Below are positions 11,893-26,400 of a stretch of 64,000 nucleotides of DNA, piece by piece (position 1 is the stretch's first letter; every line of letters begins with the position of its first letter). The notes under the pieces were generated by a model. It did not search any database and was not told the origin of the DNA. It worked only from the letters and a program-made list of their open reading frames with translations. The translations under genes and the position numbers were made by a program. This DNA comes from Chromera velia (taxonomy: Eukaryota; Sar; Chromeraceae): NCBI GenBank assembly GCA_018398765.1, contig JAHBMJ010003728.1, positions 2,501-66,500 on the forward strand. Reading direction: 5' to 3'.

Positions 11893-12141
11893 CTCTGAGT
11901 GACCTCCCTGAACCTAACTACCACTTGAAAGTTCAAGTCACATTTTTGGATAAGCTTGAAAGTTTGCGCCGCAGGTGTGGATCATTTACAGTATCTTAAA
12001 AGCCAAAGCCACATATCTGGATGGTGTCTTCACTATCTACGCTGCAGGCGTAGACGGTCTCTTGAAAAACAATGCCGCAGATAGAGATCATCTTCATTAT
12101 ATTTTTTCAAGTGGCACTTAGGTTCAGGGAGATTCTCTGAG
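11893..12141. mobile_element. small inverted-repeat element (MITE-like) with internal tandem units
   Basis: The left end reads CTCCCTGAACCTAACTACCA followed by CTTGAAAG. The right end, reverse-complemented, reads CTCCCTGAACCTAAGTGCCA followed by CTTGAAAA, so the terminal inverted repeats are about 30-38 bp. Between them are about three imperfect units of some 40 bp carrying GCCGCAGGYGTGGAT and CTTGAAAG words. It has no coding capacity, so if it moved it relied on a transposase made elsewhere. A related one-ended piece lies at 28555-28730. I could not define a target duplication. Confidence 0.6.
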
Positions 12142-12788
12142 TAATAATGTCGTATATATATAGTGTTGCAAAAGAGGAGCGTGCACAAAAAGGCATCCCG
12201 ACATGCGCTGTACATGACGCCTCGAAAGAGAAGAACTCTTGTATGTGTCCCTCTTCCGACGCCGGACTCGACAACGGGAGTACCCACAACAACGTCGGCG
12301 CGCAGCGCGCGCCACTCTCGTGTATATCCGCGCAGCCGGGGCCCGCCCGGGCCCCGCCGTCTCCGTGCAAGTGGGTGGAAAAGTATGGAAAATTTAAGTG
12401 TTGAGGCCCAACATGCATGGGCTATATGCATGGCCCAACTTGAGGGTTTTGGTCGAAAAGTCCTGTCATGGCATGAAGAAAAGGTCCAGAAATGTATACG
12501 TTCAACACTGCACGTTCAAGCTCACTGGTTCTGATGATTTGTCTTGGAAGAGCGCCACGCTATAGCGCGCACAGTAAAGCTCCAGCAGCGTGTCAATTGA
12601 GTTTCGCAGATTCTTCGTATCCTCAGTACAGAGACGGCTGGCAATTCGAGTGAGCAACTCTGCAGAGGGGCCAGGGCAAGGCACTCTGGTCAGCCTTTGG
12701 CCAATCAGGCATTCTCGACTGTTTCGAGTCGAAAGGGTGCCTTGCCGTTCTTCTTGCCGTCGGTTGAATAGAATTCTTTTAGGCCAAA
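12142..12788 (+). promoter_or_regulatory. upstream region of POLE
   Basis: These 647 bp separate the small inverted-repeat element from the POLE start codon. There is a GC-rich patch at about 12295-12365 (CGCGCAGCGCGCGCC). I see no clear TATA box at a useful distance. The region must hold the promoter and 5' UTR unless a further 5' exon exists, but no specific element can be assigned. Confidence 0.4.
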
Positions 12789-15484
12789 ATGTCTCGTCTG
12801 AGGGGTTGGGACGACGGAGCGAAGGATGACAACGCAAAGTACAAGAAAAAGGATCGAGGACAGAGCACCTACATTGAAGACCTCTTTGGTGTCGAGATTC
12901 ATTCAGATGAGTCGGAAAGGACAGGTTTTCTCTTCAACTTCAAAGCGACAGCTATCACGGTGGACAGCAATGAAGAAGCGGCCATGTGGCTCTTCTTCGT
13001 GCAGAGCGACGGTCAAGTCTTTCGGACCGCGTTCAAGTATCGTCCTTACTTTTACGTGGCGGTGCCTGACCAAGAGGAGAAGGTGCGGCTTGTGGAGCAG
13101 CACATCAAGTCGAAATTTGGGAACACCCTCCATGAGATTGAAGTCGTCAAGAGAGAGGACTTGAAGCTTCCCGATCACCTTAGTGGAGTCAAGCGAACTC
13201 TGATGAAGCTGTCCTTTCTGAACGTGAATGACTTAAGGGAAGTGCGCGCCGGGTTGCGCCCACTGGCGGAGGCCAACAAAAAGAGCTTGAAGCACAAGGA
13301 CCTTGAGGCACTGCTGCAGACCGCCATCCATGCTCAGGCAAGGTCGCTCGAGAGCGCCCCAAACTGGGTGTTGGACCTCTACGAGGACGACGTGATCTAC
13401 ACTGCACGCGTGTGCATCGATTGCGACATTCGGTGTGGGTTGTGGTACGATGTCAAGCGCTCTGCTTTGGGGGAGGTCCAGGTTGGTAGCTCTGTCTGCT
13501 TGCCTTGCTGTCTTTTTTCTTTTCTGGTTCTGTCTTTCTTTCCTCCCTTTTGTTCTGTTAGTATGCCGGTCTCTCCCACTCTTCCCGCCTGCCTTTCCCT
13601 TCCACCGCCATAGACTCTCTGGCACGCATCCCTATGCATTTCTCTTTTATGACGTGTGATTAGGTATGTGTACTCGCTGCCAGGTGCTTCTTCAATGAGG
13701 TCGGAGGAGTGTAGACACCTTTTGCTTCTTGCCGGCGCTATAAGCCAGGTTGGGGAATTTTCTTCGAATCTCCCGTTTGTGCCCACGGGGCTTTCTCTTT
13801 GAATGCAGCTGAACGTTCGAAGTGATCTGAAATTGAAGCCCAACCTTCGGTGCTTCGCTTGGGATATCGAGACGACAAAGGAGCGTCTGAAGTTTCCCGA
13901 CCCTTCTCATGATGAGATCATGATGATCTCGTATATGTTTGAAGGAGACGGATACTTGATCGTGAACAGAGAGATTGTCTCGGCAGACATCGAAGACTTC
14001 TCTTACTCTCCGAAGCCTGAATACAGCGGGGAATTCAAGGTCAGTCCAATCCCATTTTGATTGCTGTTGGGATTGGTCGCTTCTTTGTTTTTGTTATTTT
14101 ACCAGACCTTTCCGGATTCACCGCTTTGGCGTGCCGATCGTAGCAGCTTTGTTCTCCTTCATTCTGGTATGTGGTCTGTGTTCTTGCATCCTTTTGCCTT
14201 TCCCCTCTTCACTGTGTATTTGCCGAAATGTGCCAAAAGAAGGAAAGGGCGGGACAAGGAAGGCCGAAATAAGCTCTTGTGGCTTGTACTCTTCCGAAGA
14301 TGCAAGAGAACAGAGGAAAACGAAAGCTGCACGGTCTCGCTAGCTGGAAGCAGTCTTCGAGGGCTGCTCATACACGAAATGGAAGACGAAGCAGGAAACT
14401 TCGTGTAATCTGTTCCTGTCCCTTTTTATCTTTGCTTCCACTGCCCAAATGAAAGACAAAAAAGGGAAAGGAAACGAAAGGGCCGAAGAAGAAAAAGACT
14501 GCAGGGTCTGGACGCTCCATTGCTACAATAGTCGCGCTTGTGTGTGGTTGTCGTTGTGCTGGTGGGCTGGACTTTATATCCCCCCGTCCCCTGCTGGGCG
14601 GCAGGTCTTCAACGAAGCTGACGAGGGCGCTTTACTTCGCCGCTTCTTCTCACACATCCGCGAACTCCGACCTCTCATTTTCGTCTCCTTCAACGGCGAC
14701 CTGTTCGACTTTCCTTTCGTCCACACTCGTGCCGAGGTTGGACACTCTCATTCTCTCTCTCTCTCTTTTGCTTTCTCGGAAGAAGAAAAAGAGACTTCTT
14801 CGGACGACGTTCCCTGTCGCATTCATTCACGATTCTGCGCCGAATTTGCCTATCAGGGCGATGAAAAACTTGACAGGGTGCTCGGGCAAGAGTTTTCCTC
14901 GTGTTGTTTTTCTACGTGCGCGTGTGTAGACCGTTCTGTGCAAACGTCTGTGGACACCTTCCCGTTCCTCCTGCCCACCGCTGCTTTCAGACCCACGGAA
15001 TGAAGATGTACCTGGAGATGGGCGTGAACAGCGACAACAATGGAGTATTTTCTGGGCGAATCTCGACCCACATGGACTGCTTCGCTTGGGTCCAGAGGGA
15101 CTCGTACCTTCCCCAGGGATCCCAAGGCCTGAAGGCCGTCACGAAGGCGAAGTTGAAGTACGATCCCGTCGAGCTGGATCCCGAGTTGATGCAGCCGTAC
15201 GCAGAGAGCAGGCCGCAGGAACTGGCCAATTACTCGGTGTCCGATGCCGTTGCCACGTACTTCATCTACAAAAAGTTCATTCACGACTTCGTCTTTGCGC
15301 TCGCAACAATCATCCCAATGCAGGTTGGAAAGCGTTACCGTCTCCCTTTTGCTGCCTGTCTGAAGCATTGTTCCGCAGCCACATAGGAAAGTGCTTACTG
15401 CTCTCACTTGCTCATACACAGAAAAGGAGAGAACGAAGGAACGAACGAACGAACGAAAGAAAGAAAAGAAGGAAGGAAGGAAGG

Positions 15485-15529
<45 letters not shown>

Positions 15530-17745
15530 AGAGAAAGAGAAAGAAAGAAGAAAGAAGGGGGAAAAAACGAAGGAAGGAAGGAAGGAAGGAAGGGAGGAAG
15601 AAAGAAAGCAAGAAAAAGAGCAGAGAAAATGTAAAGTGTCTGTCGGTCAGTCTGTTTGAAGATGTCTGAAGATCTAGTTAGTCTGTCTCACAGTCTGGGT
15701 TTCTGACTTCTCCTCGCTTCCATAACGTGCAGACCGACGATGTGCTGAGGAAAGGTTCGGGCACCTTGTGCGAAAACGTGAGTTGGTTTCTGGCTGTCTT
15801 TTTGTGTCAGTGGGTGTTGGTTGTCAGTCCTTTCGTGTATCGTTTGTGTCAGAATAGAGTGTACTTTTTCTGTGCATGGAGGTCTTGGATGGACGGTGGT
15901 CTGCCCTCTAGTTGTGTTCGCATCTGTGTGCGCACCAACTTGAAAGCGTTGAAGGAACGAGAGCTGCACCCCCCCTCAACTTCTGGCTTCTAGCTCCACT
16001 ATTGCAATGGTGCAATAATTTCCCTTTGCATCGTGTTGGATATGCATCCTGTTTCCCTTCCGTCTGTGCGTGTCTGGGTCCACTTTGATTTCATGAGTAA
16101 AGAGCGATGCGTGTATTCGTTTGCTACGCATTTCTTCGTGCACATGTTGTCAGCAATGTGGCTGATCGTGTGAGTGTGCAGATTCTTATGGTCGAGGCGT
16201 TCTCGAAGAACATTGTCTTCCCCAACAAGCACAAGGAGGATGCACTGCAGTTCCACAAAGGCAACCTTCTCGAGTCTGCCACATACGAAGGGGGAAAGGT
16301 TGAAAGCCTACTGACGGGCATGTCAGTCCTGCTGCTTCAGTCTGATCGTGTCTCAGCATTCAGTCTTTGTCCCGCTCCGTTTGCGTCCCTCGGAAGCGTT
16401 TCGTCCCGGTCTTGTATCATTTCAAGCGGCAACCGATGTTCTTTTTTTTTCTCTTTTCCTAGTAAGCCTGTTTTGTCCACGTGTTGTACTCCACTCCCTA
16501 TTTTTGAGCGCTTTGACCGTTCCCCCCCTCCTGCCCTGCTTGGCACATGGGTACGTGCAGCTATCGTGCGGACATTCCGGAGAAGTTTCGCTTGGACCCT
16601 TCCGCATTCCAAATGCTGATGGACAAAGTGGACGCAACATTCGGTCAGTGAAATTCGGTGGTAGCATTTTGGATGGAGTCTGTGCAGTAAAAGTTTTGGA
16701 ACCGCTGGAGCAGTCACCTCGGTGGTTTGAAGAGGCTTACGTTTGCAATAAGTCTTGTCTTCTCGAGATTCATATGCTCTCCCCGTGTATACGCTGCTCC
16801 ATCTCCATGCAGACTTTTGGTGCCGGATGGAAGCGTTCGTGGATCCTGAGGACATCACAAACGTCGATGAAGTGAAGGAGGAAGTCAGGAGGCAGCTCCA
16901 GGCACTCAGAGATGCTCCCGTGAGGGAGGAGAAGCCACTGATCTACCACCTGGACGTTGGGGCAATGTACCCGAACATCATCCTCTCCAACCGCCTGCAG
17001 CCCCCAGCCATCGTCTCCGAGGATTTCTGTACGCAGTGCTCCTTCTATCCCGAGAGAGAGAGTCAGTTGGTTGGTCTGGTATTGTCTGCAAACTTGTCGC
17101 TTGAAATGAAAAACGCTTTTCAGAAAGAACGCGTTTGTCTGCGGCGCCGTCTTGTGTCATCTTCCACGCGTGCTTGCGATGCATCGTCACTTCCCTCCGC
17201 GTTTCTTTGAAGGCTGGCTTTGGAAGAAAGTACAGATGTTCGAGGCGCGGGAAAAATTCTCTCTCTTCTTTTTTTCTGCAGAAATCCAGTGTCAGCGACG
17301 GATGAACTGGGTCTGGCGAGGTGAGCTTTTCACCGCCACGCGTTCGGACTATCACACAATTCGCGCACAGTTAGAGTCTGAGCGATTCCCTCTCAAGGAG
17401 GGGCGCCCCGGAGAAGAACAGGGTGCATCTGGATCGGGGGGTGGGGTGGTCGATGGCAGTGCTTTCCATAGAGACAGAGATCGGCAAGGGGATCGCAATG
17501 GACAGGGTGGAGGTGGCCCGGGAGTGCGGGATGGTGGGAAGAACTATCGGAGATGGGGAGAGCTGTCAGAGGCAGAGCAAGTTTCGGAACTTTTGAAGAG
17601 GGTGAAGCTTTTCGGAATGAAGGCTTACAGGTGACTTTCTCCATTTTGCACCAGCTTCCTTTTTTAGTTCTCTGCTCGATTATCAAGCGTCCGAACTCGA
17701 TCTCTTCGTGGGCTCTTCGCTGCATAGAGAAGTGCAGGCATACAG

Positions 17746-17831
<86 letters not shown>

Positions 17832-19045
17832 CGGGAGAGGGTGTAGGGGAGGGAGGGTTCGCACAGGAACCCGTGTTGACGGAGCCATGAACAGCAAGCA
17901 AAGATAGAGGCACATCAACAGACAACCAGGCAGGCAGGCGTATGGAGCGATCGTCTGAAACCAGCGCAAGAGATTGCGGAAGACAGGCATATTTGGAGTA
18001 AACGGATCAAAGATCTGGAAATTGGAGAGAATTCGTCTGTCGATTCGTTTACTGCCTTTGCAGGAAAACCAAGAGGAGCGAGACGGAGCTTCGCACAGAG
18101 ACCGTTTGTCAACGTGAGAACCCCTTCTACGTCGCGACGGTGAAGGACTTCAAGGAGCGCAGGTACGAGCACAAGAAGAGCGTGAAAGTGTGGAAAAAAC
18201 ATCTGGAAACAGCAGAAGCGGACGGCAACGCGGAGAAAATCGTCGAGGCAAAGGTCGGTCAGGGAGTACACAACGCAGAGCAAGACCGAGTGACGGAGGT
18301 ACAGGACACTAAATTCGGAAGAAGGCTGGCCGAGCCATCAGAGTCACAGAGAGGAAACGGTTTCACGAAATTTTATGAAAATGATATGTGAGCGTCTCTT
18401 CTCTTCTCTGTCTGTTGAACGCGTCTGCAGAACATGGGTTTGTTGTACGATTCTCTCCAACTCGCCCACAAGTGCATCCTGAACTCCTTCTACGGCTACG
18501 TGATGCGAAAAGGAGCTCGGTGGCATTCCATGGAGATGGCAGGAATCGTGACGCACACGGGTGCGAACATCATCGAGAGCTCGCGGTCGGTCGGTCGGTC
18601 GGTCGGTCGGTTGGTTCTCGCACGCAAGACGACTAGTCATTGGCGCCTTTGTCGGCATCCTTGTTTAGTCCTATCCTTCCTGGTGCAGTCCATTTTTCAT
18701 GTTTGATCTCCATGCTGATAAAATTTTGGTGTCAATCCCTTTGACTGAATGCAGGGAGCTTGTAGAGCGTGTGGGCAGGCCTCTCGAACTGGACACTGAC
18801 GGGATTTGGTGCATTCTTCCCGAGTCTTTTCCAGGTTGGCAAACAGAAAGCGGTGACAAAGAGATGGGGGAAGAGGGGATTTCCAGGAGAAAGAGAAAGA
18901 GCTTGAGTCAGACTGGAGATGAAAGAGATGGAAGCTCTTTTTGCCTGTTTTTCACGAAGGACAGCTTGCGCTTTTTCCCTCGTCTAGTCGGTCCTTCATC
19001 TGTCTGTCTCCCTCCTTGTTTCTCGCTCTCTCTGTCTCTCTCTTG

Positions 19046-19081
<36 letters not shown>

Positions 19082-22000
19082 CTGTGTCTGTGTCTGTGTG
19101 GTCGTATTGTTGGCTCGACGGTGTGCCTGGATGCCTTTGTCCTTCCTTCCTTCCTTTTTGTGACTGATTGCAGAGGATTTTTTTCCAGTGACAAAGGGTG
19201 GCAAGAAGCTCAAGTGGGAGTATCCTTGTTCGATGCTGAACATTGAAGTGCACGAGAGGTTCACCAATCACCAGTACCAGACTTTGGACCCTATGACAGG
19301 GGAGTACACTCAGTCGAGTGAGAACTCAATTTTCTTTGAGATAGACGGGCCCTACAAGGCGATGGTCCTCCCTGCGTCTCAAGACGAGGACAGGCTCCTC
19401 AAAAAGAGGTGGGTAGTACATTTGGAGCATACATTCAATGTGACGAGACTTCTTCGTGTGGTTGGGCATACGTTGACAGAAGATCTGCATGCTGGTTTCT
19501 GACGTCCCTCACTCGATGCAAGGTGACCCCCTTATTTTCTGTCCACTGAGGGTGGGAAATTATTTTTTTGCGATGCCTCTGTCAACGCATTTCCCCTTCT
19601 AACCCCTTTTCCACTTCTTGTTGTGATAGTCAATAGTCTGTATTGAATTTTTGCTTTTTCGTGCTTTTTTCTTGTTTTTGTGAACTGCAGGTACGCTGTC
19701 TTCAACTTCGATGGCAGTCTGGCTGAGCTGAAGGGATTCGAGATCAAACGACGAGGAGAACTGCAGCTTGTGAAGGTCTTTCAAGAGGAAGTCTTTCCAG
19801 CGTTTCTCCAAGGAGACTCTCTTGATGGCGTCTATCAGGCAGTCGGAGCGGTCGCAAACAAGTGGTCCGTCAAAACTGACTTCAAAGCACCACTCCAGAC
19901 GTTTTTTTGTCAGATACCACCATTTCCATTTGGGGTTCGGTTTTTCGTTCGGCCATTTCTGTTGTCAATCTATCCACCTTTTGTTCCTGCCTAAGTAAAC
20001 ATATACTTCTTTTCTTTTGTCTGCTTTTTGGACGTACATGTCAGTTTCTCCTTCCTGTTGCGTAGATCGCACATTGATCTTTCTTTGTATTACTTCTTTG
20101 TCCTCCAACTTTGCTCCCACCTCTTCATGGCTGTCCCAGCATCTGGAAGCCGCAGTTAACAAGCCAGTGTTTCTTCTGTGTGCAGGCTTGACGTTCTCGA
20201 CACCCAAGGGGAGAACCTGACTGACGAAGAGATCGTGGACCTCATTTCAGAAAGCAAAACGATGTCCAAGTCTGTGGCAGAGGCAGGTGCAACGAAGTCG
20301 ATGGGCATCACCACAGCAAAGCGGATGGCCGAGTTTCTGGGAGAAGGGCTCTTAAGGGACCGGAATCTGCGGACGCATTTTGTCGTCACTGAGAGACCTG
20401 TCGGTGCTCCTGTCTGCGACAGGGCTGTGCCTGTGCAGATCTTTGCAGCCGAGGAGAGACAGAAGGCCCACTTCCTCAAGAAGTGGACCAAGGAGGTGGG
20501 AGCTGTGGACACGGACATTCGGGACATCCTCGACTGGGGGTACTACAAGCAGAGGTGGGTGGGTGGGTGGTTCGGACGGTCTACCTTGCTTTGTCTCTGT
20601 CTTTATCCTTCTCGAACCCCACTCTTCCCTCTCTCTACTTTGAGTGCCCCTTTTCAGTGGGGAACTACTGCGACGCTCTTTTGTCGGACCGACCGGCGCT
20701 CTTTCGCTCATGTCTCAATGCACTATGACATCACGATTGTGGCTTCTGTGGCATGCTTCCTGCAGGTTGACTGCTGCCATTTTGAAGATTATTGCCATTC
20801 CAGCTGCGTTCCAGCACATCCGGAACCCTGTCCCCCGAGTGGCCCTTCCCGACTGGCTTGCAAGAAGGGTGCAGGCAGAGAGTGAGAAACACAAGCAACG
20901 AAAAGTGACTCAGTACTTCCAGAGAGTCGAGAAGCCGAAAGATCAGCCACTGCCGAAAACTGCTGCTGTGGCTGACATAGAAGACATGGAGAAGGGGCTC
21001 CCTCCTGGTTTGGCCGCCGCCAAAAAGCGGGGTGTTGGACAGATGCTTAGAGCTGATGAACCCACTCCCTCCACCACCGCCTCCAACACTCCAGCCGCAA
21101 TGAATGCAGGACCCCCCGTCAAGCTGAAAGAGAATCCCACCCTCTGGCTGAAGCAGCAGAGAGAGAAGTGGAAGGCTCTCAGAGATGCTATCGCAGCAGA
21201 GCGCAAGAACAGGCCTGCAGCGCAGCAAGAGGTCTCTCGGCAGCTCCAGGTAAAGGGTGTGAAGAGGCAGGTCTCTGCTCTCTCCCGCGTGGTCCGCCGT
21301 TTCGGCGGTTTGAACGCCTCCGTCTCACCCGACGCGTTTCTTGCGTCGCCCCTGCACATTCTTTCCATCATCCCTGATGGTGATGTCCCTGGATTGTTCA
21401 CTTTGTGGGTTGCTGTGGAGGTGACAGGTGAATGTCTCCGACTGCAAGTCCGGAAGAGGCGGCGGGTGGTGCTTTTGTGCTCAGAGGAGCAGACAGAGGG
21501 GGAGATGAGGTTGCCGGGAGCGCTTCCTGGCCGAAAGGGTTCCGTTTTTGTACGAAGGTGTCAGAGGGAGCTGCCACGTGGTGTTGCGAGCATGGGACCT
21601 CTTTCGAGTGAGGACACGGAGGGGTTGGGTGACGGGTTTGGCGGGTCAGGGGAGAAGGAGAAGGGATACATCCAGAGAAGCAGAGAGCTCCTTCGAGCAC
21701 GTACGGGAGCGTCGGGAGCAGGGGTTCGAGAGACAAACGAACCGAAGAGCCGGCACCTGTACGAACTAGAACTCGATGAGTCCGAATTCCAGAGGCAGGC
21801 CGAGGAGGGCCTCGGTTACTTTGGTCTGGCGGGAGTCCTCAGAGAGGTCCTGGCTGTTTACGAGTCTCAAGTGCCTCTCTGGGTTCAGCTTTTTGCTGAA
21901 TTGGGACCTTCTGTTTCTGTCCGCTTGCCGCTGCTGAAAGGTAAGTAGGGGGGGCATGAGAGGGTATGAGAAACTGCGGAGAAAATCAGTCAGCGTGTGC

Positions 22001-23440
22001 ACTCGGGGAGTCATTCAAGAGTCAACAGAGAGCGTAACCTCCGTCACGTTCACAGAGGTTCTTGCAACACGCAATGCCCACATTTGATGATTTCTTTCTC
22101 CTCTGCTGTGCTTTGCTTGCCCCCGTCTGTTCCGTTCTTGTGTGCAGAAGAGGCGGAACTGGAGTCAGGAATTCTGTCAGAGCAGGTCCTCAAGTCAGAG
22201 GCCCCGGGGCGATTCCTTGACAGCACCCCTGAAGTTTTCTTTCTCCACATTTCCTTCAACGCTCAGATGCGAAGATTCTTTGCAGCCCTTTTCCTCTGCC
22301 GCTCAGAGAGAGCGTATGTTCTCTCGGCTGCTCTGAATCCCAACGACCGGAAAGACATTCCAGCACAAAAACTCTTTGCAGAGGCAGTCCCCCCCCTCTT
22401 CGCCGCAAGGGATGAAGAGGGGAACCTCCGTTGGACTGTTAGCGCAGCTGTGCAGAAGTCCGTCGATCAGTGCATGAATGCGCTCCGTGCGCTTGTCCGA
22501 GAAAATGCACGATCGCTGGTAGGTTCGGCCGGGGGAGGGGTGCTTGCTGTGCAGTCCTGTTTGGACGATGCTGCCCTTGGTCCAGAGCTCTGTACTCCCG
22601 GGTGCATGCCCGTCATTCGGTTGCATCCGCACGCAGAGGATTCCGTATTCCCTGCACTCGACTGGCAGAGGTGGTCAGCACGTCGCGTGGCTGTTCGGTT
22701 TCGCCAATCGGTCGAGCTGCTTGCTGCACGTCTGCGTCTGTGTCGCGTTGCCCGCGTGCCTCCGGGGTGCTTGCCCAGCGAGGAGACGCAAGTCGCAAGC
22801 ACGGTCTGGGACCTAACGGTGTCCAGAAAATTGAGGATGATGAATATGGTGTCCTGGGGATCCGCTTCCCCGGCTCCTGGAGTGGGGGGGTCAGTGCCCG
22901 TACACCTGTCTGCGAATGTGCAGTCCTGCGGAGGGTTTTTAGATGAGCCGATGCTGAATGAGGGGTCCGAGGCTGAGCGTCTGAGAGCTGCAGGAGACCT
23001 CCTTGAGTTGGAGAGGCAGAGGGCGGTTCCTGAGAGCTGGAAAGATCCGATGATGGTCTGGCCAGGAACTTACAGGGCCGTGTGTGCTGAATTTCCGGTA
23101 GCGCGATGTGTGAGTCACTCCTTGCGGCGTTCCTCCTTTGTTCTCTCTCTTCTTTCCCCATCTCCATTCAGCCACTTCGGCTTCTCTCCTGTCCGTTTTT
23201 TTCGGCACTGACCCCTTATCAGACTTTTGTTTCCCGTCGCTTCTCTCGTTTGCGTGCTTGCCTCTTTTCAGACATTTGGGCCTGTCTCGCTTCCCTACAT
23301 TGTGCGTTCACCTCATTTTTGACGTTTCTCTTTCTCCCACCCATCGAAGATGGCATTTTCTTTTGGTTGACCTCAAGACGATCTTCGTGCACAACCCACA
23401 TTTTTCACTTGACAGCTCACACATACATGCACGCACACGC

Positions 23441-23477
<37 letters not shown>

Positions 23478-26400
23478 GCCGCGCGCATTAGAACGGTATG
23501 ACAGGCAGAAATGCACGATGAAGAAAGGAATTCAAGGGGGCCCCCAGGCTCAAATGAATCTATGAATACGTTTTTCTCCTGCAGCTGGCACTGACGGCGG
23601 TTCGGGAAGCTCGAAAGATTGCTGAGCAGAACGGCAGCATCGATTTCCTCCTCGATGTGAAAGTAGGGGGAAAGGGAAATCGTGACCAGACCCTGAAGTC
23701 TGTAGGTGTGCAGCCAGTCAGGACGAAGGGGGATGGGGAAAAGGAAAACCGAGGCGGGGATCAGAACACTGCTTCCTCTTCCGGCACTCAGACGCAGGCC
23801 ACAGAGGAAGCCGGGCGTTTGGGTTCCGTTCTGGCTCTAACCCCCTCGGCGGCGAATTTCGATGTCACCTGCCGTTCTCTGACAGTCCTTCGGAATGTGA
23901 TCGATGAAGTCGAGAAGTCCTTTGCCACTGTTCGAAGGAAAGAAAAAAACCGTGTCGGCCCGGGAGAAGGGGATGATGGGGCGGAAATTCAGAGGCTCTT
24001 CGACTCATTTCACGACTGGGTGGCGTCACCGGACTCCCTGTTGCATGACCCTGCACTCCACAGGTTGGTTCCTAAGTATTCTGCCCCCACGCTGCTCTTT
24101 TGTTGTGCTCTCCCAGTTTTCTCTTATTGGATGCAGGTGCGCAGAAGCGGGATTCATTTGACTGAGGGGAAAATGTGTCCAGTCACTCTGACGATTCGAA
24201 TTGTTGCGTGAAAGCGTTGGGCTGTGTAACGAATTCTTTTCCGCCGGTGTTTGATCTTCGAAGGATTCTCTTCTTCCCTCGTCTTCCAATCAAGTTGTTG
24301 TTGTGTGCCCTTCATATTTTTTTTTCATTTTGCACACATCTCCATGTTCTGCTACAGGAAGGTCAACGACTACACGACCAGCCTGCTCAAAATGATCTGT
24401 CACATGATCAAGACAATGGGCGGGCAGCCAGTTGCAGCCTCCTTCCGTCGTGTGTGCTTCTGCACTCAAAGGTTGCGCTTGGTGGACGCTCAGGGATTTT
24501 TGGAGAGGTTGAGGGCACGGGTAGAGCAAAGTGATGTGCTCGGAATGCTTGACATTCAGATCGAGAGGATTTTCGCGTGCGGCACCTGGGTGGACCCATG
24601 GAATTGGGTCGCCTTGCCCTTTAGAGAAGACGTCCGTCAGTCAGCCTTCCTGTCCGATATATATATCGTCATTCCTCCTTGGTTGATGTCTGTGCCCTTG
24701 AACTTTTGGACACATTTCTGTGCCACTTTCTTCAGTCTATTCACAGAGACACATCGAAAGGCAGATGATGCTTAGGAATTCTGACTTTGCCGACATGCCC
24801 GAAATGAGAGCGGAATCTTTAGAGCCTGCTGTCGCACTTGTTACATTTCTGTGCGCTTGGCTTCTCCTTTGATTTTTTGTTGCCAACCTCCCCCTTTCTC
24901 TGCGCAGGGAACTCCGGATCAGAGACCTGTGTGGTACTGGAAGATGGCCGAATTTCTTCCTCCAGCTGTGATGAACGCCTTCGTGGCCTTCACCGGTGAA
25001 TTCGTGTTCCGTCCGTTCTGGAAGTCCCTTCACATTCTCAAAGAAGATCCTCGGTGAGTGTGCAAGGCCTGTCTACTTGAGGGTTCCTTAATGCGAGAGA
25101 TGTTCCAAAGTGTGTTTTACTGGAGTGCCTTTGCATACCTGGTTTTTGAGCGCCATCTCTTTGTGAGACTCTGACAAGCCTTTCATTGCGTTCTCGCTGT
25201 CTGTGATGTGCGTCCCTTCCTGCGTCCAGCATGAGCGATCGGGACCTGGAGGCTCGCGTTACTGCTTTCGCAAAGGAGGACTTCAATGAGGTCATTCGGA
25301 GGAAGGTCTTGGAGAGGGTGAGCGGCATGAGCCATGAGAGGAACAACGAGCTTGCCGAGTTGAAAGGTCGGTCGGTCGGTCGGTCGGTCGGTCGTAGAAG
25401 AAGAAGTCAACTCAAGCCGCAGACACTTCGTCTGTTGCCTGCCGGTTAGAGCTTGGCGGCCCCTTAATTTTTGTTTTCTTTGCTCTACCCACGGAATTGA
25501 CCTCTTCGCTTTTCTCCTCTGCTCCTTTTTTCTGTTGTTTTGCTTCTCCTCCATGGAGTGTTCGGAGCCGTTCCGATACTCCCTCCACACGTGGTCTTGC
25601 AGGGAACGAGACTGTGGTTAGAAACTGGAGAAACAACTTCATTCATTCCCCCTCTTGTCCCCTGCAGATGAGGATCTGCTTTCCGACGAAGAGGATGACG
25701 AAGACGACATCAGCGACATGAGTGTCGATGAGGAAGATGACGGAGACGGCGATTCGGAGATGGATGATTTCATTGAGAGGGACGAAGAGGACACAGCCGC
25801 GAGAGTTCGGGAGAAGAGAATGCGAAGTAGACGGAAGAAGAAACAATCAAAGGCAAAAAGGCTTCAATGGATTGAGCAAAAGAAGAAGTCAGTCAGTCGC
25901 GTTGTCCTTGAATTCCATGCGCATGTCATTTTCCTCCAATACCACACGCAGCCTTCTTCCCCTTTCTGCACAAGCCAGTCGTCCCCACGGAAGTCGAAGG
26001 CCCCCGCGTTCTACTCACAGAGCTGCGCAGTCTTCGTCATTCTTTCCACTTTACGAATTAAAAAAAAACGCATGCAAACATTTCCTCTCATTTTTTGCGT
26101 CGACGGACCGCTTGGCTGTGGCAGGGGTATTGCACACAAATTGTTCCGGCAAAGGCCAAAAAGAGCAAATCTCCACTCTCATTCCCGAACTGCCCAATCT
26201 GTTTAGGCAATGGGCTTTCCCTGAGGTTCCCGGAGGATACCAGAACTTGGAGTTGTCCTCTGCTGAGCTGGAGTTCTCCAAACAAGTCACGAAGGTGTTT
26301 GCTCTTGACAAGACGATGGAGGATGAAGTCCAGGTCAGAGAGAAGGGAGAGAGGAGGGGTCTCTCGTCCTTATGAACGAAGGAGTAGCCCTGATCTTTTC

